The notes under the pieces: generated by a model
The model's database searches: none
What the model saw: only the letters and a program-made list of their open reading frames with translations
What the model was told of the DNA's origin: nothing
Shown here: positions 1 through 8,412 of the stretch, one piece after another
Numbering within the stretch: position 1 is the first letter of the stretch
Layout of the letters: each line of letters starts with the position of its first letter
Assembly: GCA_045649825.1 (NCBI GenBank)
Contig: JAZRQO010000026.1
Span: 1-64,000 of the forward strand
DNA: 64,000 nt
Origin: RGIG9115 sp045649825
GTDB lineage: Bacteria; Bacillota; Clostridia; UBA1381
Direction: 5' to 3'
Made by a program: the position numbers and the translations under genes

Positions 1-259
1 CCGCATATCATTATAGTATTAAGTTTTAATGGTCGGAATTGTCAGCCGCGTCTGCAACGACTCGCTACGCTCCCATGCATAAGTTCGAGTAACCAAATCA
101 AAGATTTGGAATCTCACTTAAATTCCGCCATATCCGCATATTGTATGTTTTATCAACCTCGCTATTATACCAAAAAGTTCTTGTTTTGTCAAGTCCTTTG
201 CGGAAAATAATTTTACACAACAAAGGTCGGCATATGCCGACCTTTGTTGCGGTTGTTAT
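1..259. other. Gene-free block with hairpin-rich, repeat-like sequence
   Basis: No credible coding frame is seen. The stretch holds a small hairpin around 97-113 (arms CCAAATC and GATTTGG around TTT), a GC-richer part at 45-80 with CTCGCTACGCTCC, and the word CCGCCATAT near 127-135, which recurs in inverse orientation in the murA leader (about 8238-8246). It looks like the edge of a dispersed intergenic repeat, but only one copy is fully visible. The last 40 bases are the palindrome listed separately. Confidence 0.4.
218..249 (-). terminator. Perfect 32-bp palindrome just downstream of asnB
   Basis: Two 16-base arms (CAACAAAGGTCGGCAT and its exact complement) meet with no loop bases, 10 nt past the asnB stop codon on the minus strand. 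In RNA the centre would open into a small loop. The sequence after the hairpin on the minus strand is U-rich but broken (AATTATTTT), so termination is likely but not textbook. Confidence 0.55.
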
Positions 260-2110
260 TTATACAATTCTTATATGATAGTGTTTAAGCCAATGGTTTA
301 CCTGGAGCAGAAAGCCTATAAACTGTGGTCCTGCCATAAGCTGACCGAAGAAGGGCTTTCCGTAATCTGAGTGTCCTTTGCAGGCATCTTCGATTTTCTT
401 TTTGTCGCAAAGAGCGAGTAGTGGTGCGTTGGGGTCGGATATTGTTTCAAGCATAACTTGACGCACCATCTGTTCATACACGGGATTATGGGTTTTTGGG
501 TAAGGACTCTTTTTTCGCATAAGAACGTCATCGGGAAGTATTCCCCGAGCAGCCTCGCGTAGAAGACTTTTAGACACATTATCTTTGTTTTTTATACTCC
601 AGGGTACGTTATAAACATATTCTGCAATTCTGTGGTCGCAGAAGGGAACGCGGACTTCAAGGCCGCTTGCCATACTCATCCTGTCTTTTCTGTCAAGTAA
701 ATTCGTCATAAACCAATTGAGATTAAGCCACGCAATCTCCCTTCGCCTTGCCTCTTCCGGGCTATCGCCTTCAAAACGAGGCGTTTCTGCCACAGACTCC
801 TCATATCGCATAGAAGAATAACTGTCAAGGTCCAAAGTCCGCTCAACCTCGGGATGAAGAATGTTTTTACGCATTTCCAAATCGTAACACCAGGGAAAAG
901 CCCTTGTTTTAAATGCTTTTTCGTCCCTGAACCAGGGATAGCCACCAAAAATTTCGTCACTGCATTCTCCACTGAGAATCACGGTGTGATGGGTTTTAAT
1001 CATTCGGCAAAAATATAAAAGCGATGCGTCAACATCCGCCATTCCCGGCAAATCCTTTGATTCCACACATTCTGTGAGATAGTCCAGCATAATATCGTTA
1101 TCACAGAAGAGGTAGGTGTGGTTTGTGTCAAATGCTTCCGTCATCCGCTTTACCCAGGGAGCATCGCTGTCGGGTTGGAAAGAGCTTGCTCTGAAGTATT
1201 TGTCATTGTCTTTATAGTCAAATGAATACGTAGAAAGCTGTTTTCCCTGTTTTTTCATTTCTATGGCACCGATTGCAGAAATTATGCTTGAGTCAAGTCC
1301 TCCCGAAAGTAAGGTGCCGATTGGAACGTCTGATACAAGCTGACGTTTTATACTGTCCCGTACAAGCTCTCTTGTTTTTTCTACCGTATCGTCATATGAA
1401 TCCCTATGTTCTTTTCCTTTAAGGGAAAAATATTCCTTTATCTTTATTCCGTCACGGTTTGCAATAAGGTATCTTCCCGGACGAAGCTCGTTTATGTTCT
1501 CAAACACACCTATACCCTGGGTGCGTGCAGGGCTTAGAGCAAATATTTCGCAAAGTCCTTCTTTGGAAACCTCGGCATTGAACCCCGGATATGCAAGAAT
1601 AGCCTTTTGCTCCGATGCAAAAATCAGAGTGTCGCCCCTCAGAGCATAGAACAGAGGCTTAACTCCGAAACGGTCACGGCACATAAATATACGCTGTCTC
1701 ATAGAGTCCCAGATGCAGAAGGAATAAATCCCGTTAAGTTTTTCTGCACATTCAGTTCCGTAATGAATATATGAATATAAAAGAACTTCGGTATCGGACT
1801 GAGTTGTGAAGCAGTAGCCGAACTGTTTAAGCTCTTGTTTTAAATCGTCTGTATTATAAAGTTCACCGTTATATGTAATAACAAACTGATACCCGGAAAC
1901 AGTTCTTTCCATTGGTTGAAGCCCACCTGCAGGGTCAATAACTGCAAGGCGCGAATGTCCGAAGGCTGCATGCTCTCCCACCCATTCTCCGAAGCTGTCC
2001 GGACCGCGGTGACGAAGGGTTTTGGTTATGGTATGGGTAATACGGCGGTGTTTTTCTCTTTCGGAAATAAAATTATCCTTGAAATTTATATAACCTGATA
2101 TTCCGCACAT
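260..2110 (-). CDS. asnB: Glutamine-hydrolysing asparagine synthase
   Basis: Makes asparagine from aspartate, ATP and glutamine in the cytosol. The protein opens MCGISGY, so Cys2 is the class II glutamine amidotransferase nucleophile after Met removal; the amidotransferase domain covers about residues 2-200. The synthetase domain follows, with the pyrophosphatase loop SGGLDSS near residue 267. Length of 616 aa is normal for the bacterial AsnB family. ATG is preceded by AGGAGAG. A promoter-like TTCACA-N18-TATAAT lies upstream, and the leader contains a GGGGCTGC/GCAGCCCC hairpin, so it is probably transcribed alone. Function is family knowledge; a related amidotransferase acting on another acceptor is less likely. 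Confidence 0.93.
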   Translation of the reverse strand: MCGISGYINFKDNFISEREKHRRITHTITKTLRHRGPDSFGEWVGEHAAFGHSRLAVIDPAGGLQPMERTVSGYQFVITYNGELYNTDDLKQELKQFGYCFTTQSDTEVLLYSYIHYGTECAEKLNGIYSFCIWDSMRQRIFMCRDRFGVKPLFYALRGDTLIFASEQKAILAYPGFNAEVSKEGLCEIFALSPARTQGIGVFENINELRPGRYLIANRDGIKIKEYFSLKGKEHRDSYDDTVEKTRELVRDSIKRQLVSDVPIGTLLSGGLDSSIISAIGAIEMKKQGKQLSTYSFDYKDNDKYFRASSFQPDSDAPWVKRMTEAFDTNHTYLFCDNDIMLDYLTECVESKDLPGMADVDASLLYFCRMIKTHHTVILSGECSDEIFGGYPWFRDEKAFKTRAFPWCYDLEMRKNILHPEVERTLDLDSYSSMRYEESVAETPRFEGDSPEEARRREIAWLNLNWFMTNLLDRKDRMSMASGLEVRVPFCDHRIAEYVYNVPWSIKNKDNVSKSLLREAARGILPDDVLMRKKSPYPKTHNPVYEQMVRQVMLETISDPNAPLLALCDKKKIEDACKGHSDYGKPFFGQLMAGPQFIGFLLQVNHWLKHYHIRIV

Positions 2111-2169
2111 GGTTTTCTCTCCTTTAATATACGGGGCTGCTTCTTTTGGCAGCCCCTTTATATACTAAC

Positions 2170-2199
2170 ATTATATGATTTAACACATAATTTTGTGAA
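2170..2199 (-). promoter_or_regulatory. Putative asnB promoter
   Basis: On the minus strand TTCACA (2194-2199) and TATAAT (2170-2175) are separated by 18 bp, a good sigma-A-type match. The predicted leader of about 50 nt contains a hairpin (2133-2140 with 2149-2156) before the asnB ribosome-binding site. The hairpin has no U-run, so it is probably an mRNA 5' stabiliser or a weak end for ypeB. Confidence 0.5.
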
Positions 2200-2200
2200 T

Positions 2201-3547
2201 TTAAATTGTGAGAATTCCGTTTTCGGATTCTATAAGCATGAGGATTTTTTCTTCTCTTCCGTTGAAGGCGTTTATATAAATAATATAGTTTCTGCCTGCA
2301 AAGCTGCCGTGAAATTCATAACAAAGCACCTCTTCAAGGCTGTCCTTTGGTATAAGGGCAAGGTTGCCTGATTTGTATTCAAGGTGGTGGTTTAGTTTTT
2401 GTGCTGCTTCCTGCATAGAGATTGTAGGTTGTCCGATTGCACGGCTTTCGTGGTTCATAAGGTATCCGCCTGTTTCCATGCCCAGGATTTCGCCATTGTC
2501 AAGGGCTACCTTTACCTTTATAAGGTCGGAATAGCACTTTATTCCGTCCTGCACATAGGCAAAGTTTATAACGGCAATTCCGTCAAGCTTTTCGTAATAG
2601 CTTTGCTCCATAGAATAAAATCCGTTTTTCTGCAAAAAGTCCTGAGCGTATTGTGTTGCTTCATCAAAGCTGATTTTTTCCTCTTTAACATCTCTGTTTT
2701 TGATAAAGTAAAGAACAAGCCCGCCTTTTTTTGTTATACTTACACACTGCCGTTCTTCGGAGTCGGTACAGAAGTTGTAAGCATCCATCGCTGTATTTGT
2801 AGTATCGCCGTCATATATTGCAAGCTCGGGAGGGAGTTTTAAGAACTCGGAAGCTCTTCTTCTTGCTTCCTCAACACCAATTTCCGTAGCCTCCGAAAGC
2901 ATTGGCGACTGCATATTCTCTATATGCTCGGAAAATGGACCGTCGTATATGAGTGATGGATATTCCTGGAATGAGGTTTCTACATTCTCAAGGTTTTCTA
3001 TTATTCCGTTTGCTGCATACGCTACGCTCATCCCGTTTTCGGCAGTAAAGGTGACGTCGCCGTTTTCTACTGCAGTACGTGTTTCCGAAAGTGCTTTGCT
3101 AAGCTCAGCCGCATACTCGGTAAGGCTTGCTATATCTTTATATTGTTCGTCGGAAATGTTCTCTCCGTTAATTGCATTTTGCGACAGAACATAGGTATAG
3201 TCGCCTACCTGTGAGAGGAAACGTGATGTGTTGTCAAGCTGAAGTGTTCCCGTGGGAAGCTCACCCAGGCAAGCTTTTGCAGAGTTTGATGTGCGGTAGA
3301 TGTTACCTGCAAGATGGGCAAGCTGCGCGGGGGATGAAACAAGCATACTTTTACGTAGGTCTGTTTCTATATTTTCTACATGCTCTGTCATTTCATAAAA
3401 TGAACGGGCGTATTGGTTGTCAAGTTGAATTTCAAGTCTTTGCTTTTCTTTAAACTGGTATATTGCAAAAATTGAAGCACCAACCAGGAGTACGCCAAGA
3501 ATTGTATAAATTATCGCCTGACGTCGCATAGAGTTATCTGAATACAT
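2201..3547 (-). CDS. ypeB: Germination protein YpeB
   Basis: Partner of the spore cortex-lytic enzyme SleB; in Bacillus the two proteins need each other to accumulate in the spore. The 448-aa protein has a short cytoplasmic start, one membrane segment at about residues 10-29 (IIYTILGVLLVGASIFAIY), an extracytoplasmic helical region, and PepSY-type repeats in the C-terminal half, the YpeB architecture and length. It follows sleB by 12 nt in the same direction, the classic sleB-ypeB pair. It places the host among spore formers. Expression is expected in the forespore (sigma-G in Bacillus), but I could not find a convincing sigma-G promoter. Confidence 0.9.
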   Translation of the reverse strand: MYSDNSMRRQAIIYTILGVLLVGASIFAIYQFKEKQRLEIQLDNQYARSFYEMTEHVENIETDLRKSMLVSSPAQLAHLAGNIYRTSNSAKACLGELPTGTLQLDNTSRFLSQVGDYTYVLSQNAINGENISDEQYKDIASLTEYAAELSKALSETRTAVENGDVTFTAENGMSVAYAANGIIENLENVETSFQEYPSLIYDGPFSEHIENMQSPMLSEATEIGVEEARRRASEFLKLPPELAIYDGDTTNTAMDAYNFCTDSEERQCVSITKKGGLVLYFIKNRDVKEEKISFDEATQYAQDFLQKNGFYSMEQSYYEKLDGIAVINFAYVQDGIKCYSDLIKVKVALDNGEILGMETGGYLMNHESRAIGQPTISMQEAAQKLNHHLEYKSGNLALIPKDSLEEVLCYEFHGSFAGRNYIIYINAFNGREEKILMLIESENGILTI

Positions 3548-3559
3548 AAGCTACTCCTT

Positions 3560-4015
3560 TCATTTGCAGAAACGGTGTCTGCCTATTACTCGTATAAGGG
3601 GGCGCGACCATATCCAAGCGTTTGTTGCGGTGTTGGGGTTAAAATAATAAATGGCACCGCCTGAGGGGTCCCAGCCGTTAAGGGCGTCACGGCAAGCTTT
3701 GTAGACCGTTGAATTGGGGTCGATAGGCACATTAATCTGTCCGTCGCTCACTGCAGTAAAAGCTCCCGGCTGATAAATAACGCCTGCAATGGTATTGGGG
3801 AAAGAGGAGTGTTTCACACGGTTTAGTATAACCGCTGCTACTGCAACCTGTCCTTCGTAAGGCTCACCTCTGGCCTCTCCGTTAACGGCGCGGGCTAAGA
3901 GCTGATTGTCGGAAGCTGTTGCGGCATAAACCGTTTTCGGAGCTTCAATGTAAACAAATCTCGTAACAACGGCAAGTGCCATTAAAATACTAAATAGCTT
4001 TTTCAAAATAATCAT
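3560..4015 (-). CDS. sleB: Spore cortex-lytic enzyme, SleB-type cell wall hydrolase
   Basis: Lytic transglycosylase-type hydrolase acting on muramic-delta-lactam cortex during germination. Residues 1-32 form an export signal (hydrophobic LFSILMALAVVTRFVYI, cleavage likely near YAAT). The rest is a single Hydrolase_2/SleB catalytic domain with ARAVNGEARGEPYEGQVAVA, carrying the expected catalytic Glu, and NRVKHSSFPNT, ending FCK. At 151 aa it is about half of Bacillus SleB and lacks the N-terminal peptidoglycan-binding domain, as in some clostridial versions. The next gene is ypeB, which supports the germination assignment over a general wall hydrolase such as CwlJ. Confidence 0.88.
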   Translation of the reverse strand: MIILKKLFSILMALAVVTRFVYIEAPKTVYAATASDNQLLARAVNGEARGEPYEGQVAVAAVILNRVKHSSFPNTIAGVIYQPGAFTAVSDGQINVPIDPNSTVYKACRDALNGWDPSGGAIYYFNPNTATNAWIWSRPLIRVIGRHRFCK

Positions 4016-4065
4016 TCCTTTCTGAATAAGTCTTTGTTATTCTCTGCTGTTTTAAGAAAAATATG

Positions 4066-4099
4066 TATAAAAAAATAAACTGTTGTATTAAACAACAGT
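4066..4099 (-). terminator. Terminator of the murA-walJ-rlmH-radA operon
   Basis: On the minus strand an 8-bp stem (ACTGTTGT/ACAACAGT, loop of 5) is followed by TTATTTTTTT. It starts about 12 nt after the radA stop and separates that operon from sleB. Confidence 0.85.
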
Positions 4100-4110
4100 C
4101 TATTTAGTGA

Positions 4111-5490
4111 TTATTCAGTTGAAGCTTTCTTTGCTGCCGATAATGCCTGGGTAATTGTTTCAGCGCTTATAACCGTAAGGCCCTTTGGAGCTTTAACGCC
4201 GCGGAGTGCGGCTTTGGGGACTACGGCTTTTGTAAAGCCAAGCTTTGCCGCTTCCGTAAGCCTTTTTTCAAGCTGTGAAACTGTACGAAGCTCACCGCCC
4301 AGGCCAACTTCGCCTATAAATATCATATCAGGGGGAAGGCAAACATCCCTAAGCCCTGTGGCAATAGCAATACAAAGACCGAGGTCGTTTGCAGTTTCGT
4401 CAAGCTTCAGGCCTCCTGCTACGTTAATGTAAATATCCTGATTTGACAGGTTGAGCTTTGCACGCTTTTCAAGCACAGCAATCATAAGCAAAAGCCTGTT
4501 TATGTCAATGCCCGATGACATTCTTCTGGGGTTTCCAAAGCCTGTTGGGGTAACCAACGCCTGTATTTCTGCAAGTACACCTCGGCTTCCTTCCATAGTA
4601 CATACAACAGTATTTCCTGATGAGTTTTCCTGGCGTCCGTCAAGGAGCATTGCTGATGGGTTTTCTACCTCAATTAAGCCCTTTGCTTGCATTTCAAATA
4701 CACCTATTTCGTTTGTGGAGCCGAATCTGTTTTTAACGCAGCGGAGTATTCTGAACGCCATCTGACGGTCCCCTTCAAAATAGAGTACACAGTCTACCAT
4801 ATGTTCAAGCACTCTTGGCCCTGCCAGGGACCCGTCCTTTGTTACATGGCCTACTATAAACATTGAAATATCATTCTGTTTTGCAATATACATAAGCAGA
4901 TTGGTGGCTTCCCTTACCTGGGGCACACTTCCCGGAGCTGAGGCAATGTCCTGCCTGTGCATTGTCTGAATTGAGTCTATTATGACTATTTCGGGTTTTA
5001 TTGCGGTTATGTAATCTGCTACCGTTTCAATATCAGTTTCCGAAACCAGATAGAGGTTTTCACCGGATACTCCAAGACGTTCCGCACGGAGTTTTATCTG
5101 CCCTTCGGATTCCTCTCCCGATACGTAGAGGATTTTCTTGTCTGTTGCAGCCTTTTCGCAAATCTGTAAAAGGAGTGTTGATTTGCCTATTCCGGGGTCT
5201 CCGCCAACTAAAATGAGGGATCCTTTTACAATTCCGCCGCCGAGAACCCTGTCAAGCTCGCCGATACCTGTTGTGTAACGTGTGTAATTATCAATCTCAA
5301 CTTGTTTGATTGATTTTGGAAGAGTTGCGGGTGCCGACCTTGCAGCAGATGGTTTATGAGGTGACGGCTCATCATTCACAATTGTTTCTATAAGTGTATT
5401 CCATTTATTACAGCCGGGGCATTTACCCATCCATTTTGGGCTTTGGTAGCCGCAGTCTGAGCATATATACTGTGTTTTGCTTTTAGCCAT
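4111..5490 (-). CDS. radA: DNA repair protein RadA (Sms)
   Basis: RecA-like ATPase that drives branch migration in recombination intermediates. It has an N-terminal C4 zinc finger (Cys10, Cys13, Cys24, Cys27), Walker A GGDPGIGKST near residue 95, the RadA-specific KNRFG motif near residue 250, and a C-terminal Lon-protease-like domain (EVGLGGELR). The 459-aa length is standard. ATG is preceded by AAGGAAA. It is the last gene of a four-gene minus-strand run, 13 nt after rlmH, and is followed by a clear terminator. Confidence 0.96.
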   Translation of the reverse strand: MAKSKTQYICSDCGYQSPKWMGKCPGCNKWNTLIETIVNDEPSPHKPSAARSAPATLPKSIKQVEIDNYTRYTTGIGELDRVLGGGIVKGSLILVGGDPGIGKSTLLLQICEKAATDKKILYVSGEESEGQIKLRAERLGVSGENLYLVSETDIETVADYITAIKPEIVIIDSIQTMHRQDIASAPGSVPQVREATNLLMYIAKQNDISMFIVGHVTKDGSLAGPRVLEHMVDCVLYFEGDRQMAFRILRCVKNRFGSTNEIGVFEMQAKGLIEVENPSAMLLDGRQENSSGNTVVCTMEGSRGVLAEIQALVTPTGFGNPRRMSSGIDINRLLLMIAVLEKRAKLNLSNQDIYINVAGGLKLDETANDLGLCIAIATGLRDVCLPPDMIFIGEVGLGGELRTVSQLEKRLTEAAKLGFTKAVVPKAALRGVKAPKGLTVISAETITQALSAAKKASTE

Positions 5491-5503
5491 TGGAAATTTC
5501 CTT

Positions 5504-5977
5504 TCATTTATGATAGCTCTGATTATTAATTATTTTGTAGCCTCTGTAAATCTGCTCCGCAAGAACTACACGCATAAGCTGATGGGGAAGTGTTATTTTT
5601 CCGAAACTCATACGAAGGTCTGACCGTGCCTTTACATCGTCTGAAAGTCCAAGAGAACCACCGATTATAAAGGTTATACGGCTTGCAGTGTTTGAGGTTT
5701 TTTCTAGGAAAGCAGCAAGCTCTTCGCTGGAGTGTTCTTTACCTTCAATGCACATAGTTACAACTGAACCGTCTTTTAATTTAGAGAGTATTTTTCTGCC
5801 TTCTGTTTCCTTTATTTTCTGCATTACTTTTTCAGAAGCATTATCGGGAATTTTTTCGTCGGGAATTTCAGTTATCGATAGCTTCACGAAAGCAGAAAGA
5901 CGCTTTGAGTATTCCTCAACAGCGTCTCTGAAAAACTTTTCTTTTATTTTGCCTACAGCTATTATATCAATATTCAT
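5504..5977 (-). CDS. rlmH: 23S rRNA (pseudouridine1915-N3)-methyltransferase RlmH
   Basis: SPOUT-class methyltransferase that modifies pseudouridine 1915 of 23S rRNA in assembled 70S ribosomes. The SAM-binding knot motif FIIGGSLGLSDDV and the C-terminal YRGYKIINNQSYHK block are diagnostic of RlmH; the 157-aa length matches the family. It sits 11 nt downstream of the metallo-hydrolase gene and 13 nt upstream of radA, with an AAGGAAA-type ribosome-binding site. Association of rlmH with a WalJ/YycJ-type hydrolase is common in Firmicutes. Confidence 0.95.
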   Translation of the reverse strand: MNIDIIAVGKIKEKFFRDAVEEYSKRLSAFVKLSITEIPDEKIPDNASEKVMQKIKETEGRKILSKLKDGSVVTMCIEGKEHSSEELAAFLEKTSNTASRITFIIGGSLGLSDDVKARSDLRMSFGKITLPHQLMRVVLAEQIYRGYKIINNQSYHK

Positions 5978-5988
5978 ATCTGTTTCCT

Positions 5989-6762
5989 TTATACTGCAAA
6001 TCGTGTTACGTTATATCTTGACGCAACCGATAGATTAACGTTTGAAAAACCTTCAGAGCATAATGCGTTATGGGTTGTTATTTCTGCAATTTCAGGAGTG
6101 TTGTTTTCACGGCTAAGATGTGCAAGCATAATGCTTTCCGTGCCGCAATCTGCAAGCCTGACCGAAACCTTTGCCGAAAGCTCGTTTGACATATGTCCGT
6201 TTTCTGAAAGAATACGCTGCTTCAGATAGTAGGGATATGTTCCAAAGCGAAGCATCTCAATATCGTGGTTTGATTCCAGTATAATCTGACGGCTTCCTTT
6301 TAGCTCGTCAAAGAGAGTATCAGGCATAAATCCCATATCCGTTGCAAGTGTATATTTCCCGTTCTCTGCATAGAAGCTGTAGCCTACGGGGTCTGCGGCA
6401 TCGTGGGGGATAGAAAAGGGATGGATATCAATATCCCCGATTGAAAATGTTTTTCCCGCACATATATTATTGAAAAGTTCGGGATTAATCTTTCCCGGAT
6501 TCATTGCGGCAAATGTTTTCTCTGTAGCATACAAGGGGATGCCGAACCGTCTTGCAATAACTCCCACACCGCAGGTATGGTCGCTGTGTTCATGAGTTAT
6601 GAGAAGCCCTGAAATATCCGAGGGAGCAAAGCCTGCTTCGTTCAATCTTTCCGTAAGCTTTATCCCTGAAATTCCACAATCAATAAGAAGCGTGGTTTTT
6701 CCGTCGGAAATAAGAGAAGAGTTCCCTGACGAACCGCTTACAAGTGACATAAACTGTATCAT
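5989..6762 (-). CDS. walJ: MBL-fold metallohydrolase, WalJ/YycJ family
   Basis: Probable double-stranded DNA exonuclease-type metallo-beta-lactamase-fold enzyme, linked in other Firmicutes to cell wall and division coordination. The metal-binding motif THEHSDH is at residues 56-62, preceded by LLIDCG and followed by a second His region (IPHDAADPVG) and ILESNHD. Length of 257 aa and the opening FMSLVSGSSGNSS are typical of YycJ. In Bacillus it lies with walRK; here there is no two-component system and it sits between murA and rlmH. The start is the first ATG, 9 nt after GGGAG; an internal ATG four codons later is possible. Confidence 0.85.
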   Translation of the reverse strand: MIQFMSLVSGSSGNSSLISDGKTTLLIDCGISGIKLTERLNEAGFAPSDISGLLITHEHSDHTCGVGVIARRFGIPLYATEKTFAAMNPGKINPELFNNICAGKTFSIGDIDIHPFSIPHDAADPVGYSFYAENGKYTLATDMGFMPDTLFDELKGSRQIILESNHDIEMLRFGTYPYYLKQRILSENGHMSNELSAKVSVRLADCGTESIMLAHLSRENNTPEIAEITTHNALCSEGFSNVNLSVASRYNVTRFAV

Positions 6763-6783
6763 TCCGGAAACTCCCTTCTTTAT

Positions 6784-8067
6784 TTAATCAACATTATCCA
6801 TTACGGTTATACGTTTAATGTCTGCACCAAGACGTACAAACTTTTCTTCAAATCTTTCGTAGCCGCGGTCTATGTGATAGATGTCGGTAATCTCTGTAGT
6901 ACCCTCGGCCATAAGTCCTGCAATTATCATAGCTGCACCTGCTCTTAGGTCAAGAGCACGTACGGCGGAGCCGTAAAGCTTATCTACACCGTCAATGATT
7001 GCGAGCTTGCCTTCAACACGTATCTGAGCACCCATTCTCTTAAGCTCGCCAACATACCTGAATCTGTCTTCCCACACGCCTTCACGTGCAGTGCTTGTTC
7101 CCTTTACAGTTGAAAGGAAAGTAACGAGCTGAGGCTGCATATCCGTAGGATAACCCGGGTATGGCATTGCCACGAAGTTCACTCTTTTAAACACTTTGTT
7201 TTCAGGAACAAAAACACGTACACTATCGTCGTATTCATAAACCTCTGCTCCTGCTTCCACAAGCCTTGCAGTTATCGGCTCAAGGTGCCTTGGGATTACA
7301 TTTGTGATAGTAACGTCGCCTTTTGTTGCGGCGGCGGCTATCATAAACGTGCCAGCTTCAATCTGGTCGGGAATAATAGTATATGTGCCACCACGGAGCT
7401 TTTCAATACCGCGAATTCTGATTGTGTCAGTTCCGGCCCCTCTGATTTTAGCACCCATTGCATTCAAAAAGTTTGCAAGGTCAACTATATGAGGCTCTTT
7501 TGCAGCATTTTCAATAACGGTAGTGCCTTTCGCCTTAACAGCAGCCAATATGGCATTGATTGTGGCACCAACCGAAACGATATCGAAGTATATATCTTCG
7601 CCAACGAGTTTTTCAGCGATAGCTTCGCCCTTTATAACACTACCGGTTACGTTGATTTTTGCACCAAGGGCTTCAAATGATTTTATATGCTGGTCAATGG
7701 GACGTGTACCGAAATCACAGCCTCCCGGTGTATCCATAACAAATTTACCGAAACGACCGAGAAGTGCCCCCATAAGATAGCTGGAACCACGCATTTTGCG
7801 GGTAAGCTCCCGTGAAGGCTCAAAGCTTGTGATTTTTGAACCGTCGATTTCAACTGTGTTATTATCGATATATGAAACTTCAGCACCTAAGAGCTGAAGA
7901 ATTTTTATAAATAGCTTTGTATCCTGAATGTCGGGGACGTTCTCTAACCTGCATTTATCGTCAAGAAGGATACAGGCAGGGATTATTGCAACAGCGGCAT
8001 TTTTCGCGCCGCTGATTTCAACAGCTCCCGAAAGACGGGCACCGCCTTTTATGATAAGCTTTTCCAT
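6784..8067 (-). CDS. murA: UDP-N-acetylglucosamine 1-carboxyvinyltransferase
   Basis: First committed step of peptidoglycan synthesis: transfers enolpyruvate from PEP to UDP-GlcNAc in the cytosol. The active-site cysteine is Cys117 in PGGCDFGTRPIDQH, the fosfomycin-sensitive form, and Lys22 in SGAKNAA is conserved. At 427 aa it is full length. ATG follows AAGAGGTG. It leads the minus-strand operon. Its promoter seems to lie over 200 bp upstream, beyond a pair of 32-nt direct repeats, giving a long leader. Confidence 0.96.
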   Translation of the reverse strand: MEKLIIKGGARLSGAVEISGAKNAAVAIIPACILLDDKCRLENVPDIQDTKLFIKILQLLGAEVSYIDNNTVEIDGSKITSFEPSRELTRKMRGSSYLMGALLGRFGKFVMDTPGGCDFGTRPIDQHIKSFEALGAKINVTGSVIKGEAIAEKLVGEDIYFDIVSVGATINAILAAVKAKGTTVIENAAKEPHIVDLANFLNAMGAKIRGAGTDTIRIRGIEKLRGGTYTIIPDQIEAGTFMIAAAATKGDVTITNVIPRHLEPITARLVEAGAEVYEYDDSVRVFVPENKVFKRVNFVAMPYPGYPTDMQPQLVTFLSTVKGTSTAREGVWEDRFRYVGELKRMGAQIRVEGKLAIIDGVDKLYGSAVRALDLRAGAAMIIAGLMAEGTTEITDIYHIDRGYERFEEKFVRLGADIKRITVMDNVD

Positions 8068-8143
8068 TTACGATTCACCTCTTTTATGGGCAAGGTTCAC
8101 AACCCTGCTCCGAGTGTATATCATAGTAACTATGTTTGCTTAT

Positions 8144-8175
8144 AAAGCAAGACTTCTGCAATCATTATACCATAA
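8144..8175 (-). repeat. 32-nt direct repeat, copy 1 (murA leader)
   Basis: Identical to 8268-8299, 124 bp away. Read on the minus strand the unit begins TTATGG, then TATAAT, then GATTGCAGAAGTC, so each copy carries a perfect -10 hexamer. This copy has no good -35 at 16-18 bp. Confidence 0.9.
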
Positions 8176-8267
8176 GTAAAAATGTTTGCTTGCAAGGACA
8201 TTTTTACGCAGCCGTCAATGTTGCAGATATATCGAAGATATATGGCGGCAACGCCACTAAGGCTTGC

Positions 8268-8299
8268 AAAGCAAGACTTCTGCAATCATTATACCATAA
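8268..8299 (-). repeat. 32-nt direct repeat, copy 2 (murA promoter)
   Basis: Identical to 8144-8175. Here the embedded TATAAT is preceded by a reasonable -35, so this copy is probably the active murA promoter. Confidence 0.9.
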
Positions 8300-8315
8300 A
8301 TTTATATAATGTAAA
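8288..8315 (-). promoter_or_regulatory. Putative murA operon promoter
   Basis: On the minus strand TTTACA (8310-8315) and TATAAT (8288-8293) are 16 bp apart. Predicted start is near 8281, giving a leader of about 214 nt before the murA ATG. Confidence 0.55.
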
Positions 8316-8361
8316 GTAAAATCACAAAAATTTAATCATATTGAAAAAATTGCTTTGCACG

Positions 8362-8391
8362 AAAAAACAGCCCGGCCATACGGCCAAGCTG
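8362..8391 (-). terminator. rpmB terminator
   Basis: On the minus strand CAGCTTGGCC and GGCCGGGCTG pair around GTAT with two wobble pairs, followed by TTTTTT. It lies 22 nt past the rpmB stop. Confidence 0.85.
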
Positions 8392-8412
8392 TAATCTTCA
8401 GACAATTTGCTT

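Larger units (their letters stand above)
8068..8412. promoter_or_regulatory. Gene-free murA upstream region with long leader and direct repeats
   Basis: No coding frame is supported. On the minus strand this should be the murA 5' leader. It contains two exact 32-nt direct repeats, a 10-bp inverted repeat (GTAAAAATGT at 8176-8185 with ACATTTTTAC at 8198-8207), an ATATATC-TTC-GATATAT hairpin near 8228-8244, the murA promoter and, at the far end, the rpmB terminator. The density of hairpins suggests an RNA leader or a decayed small repeat element; I recognise no known riboswitch in it. Confidence 0.5.

Noticed and set aside
2133..2156. GGGGCTGC/GCAGCCCC hairpin as a strong ypeB terminator
   Set aside because: On the minus strand it is followed by GTATATT, not a U-run; the T-rich flank is on the wrong side.
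2399..2842. 147-aa plus-strand frame inside ypeB
   Set aside because: Antisense shadow without initiation signals; ypeB matches its family over the whole length.
8144..8299. Possible CRISPR array from the two 32-nt identical repeats
   Set aside because: Only two copies with a 92-bp spacer, each carrying a promoter -10, and no cas genes nearby.
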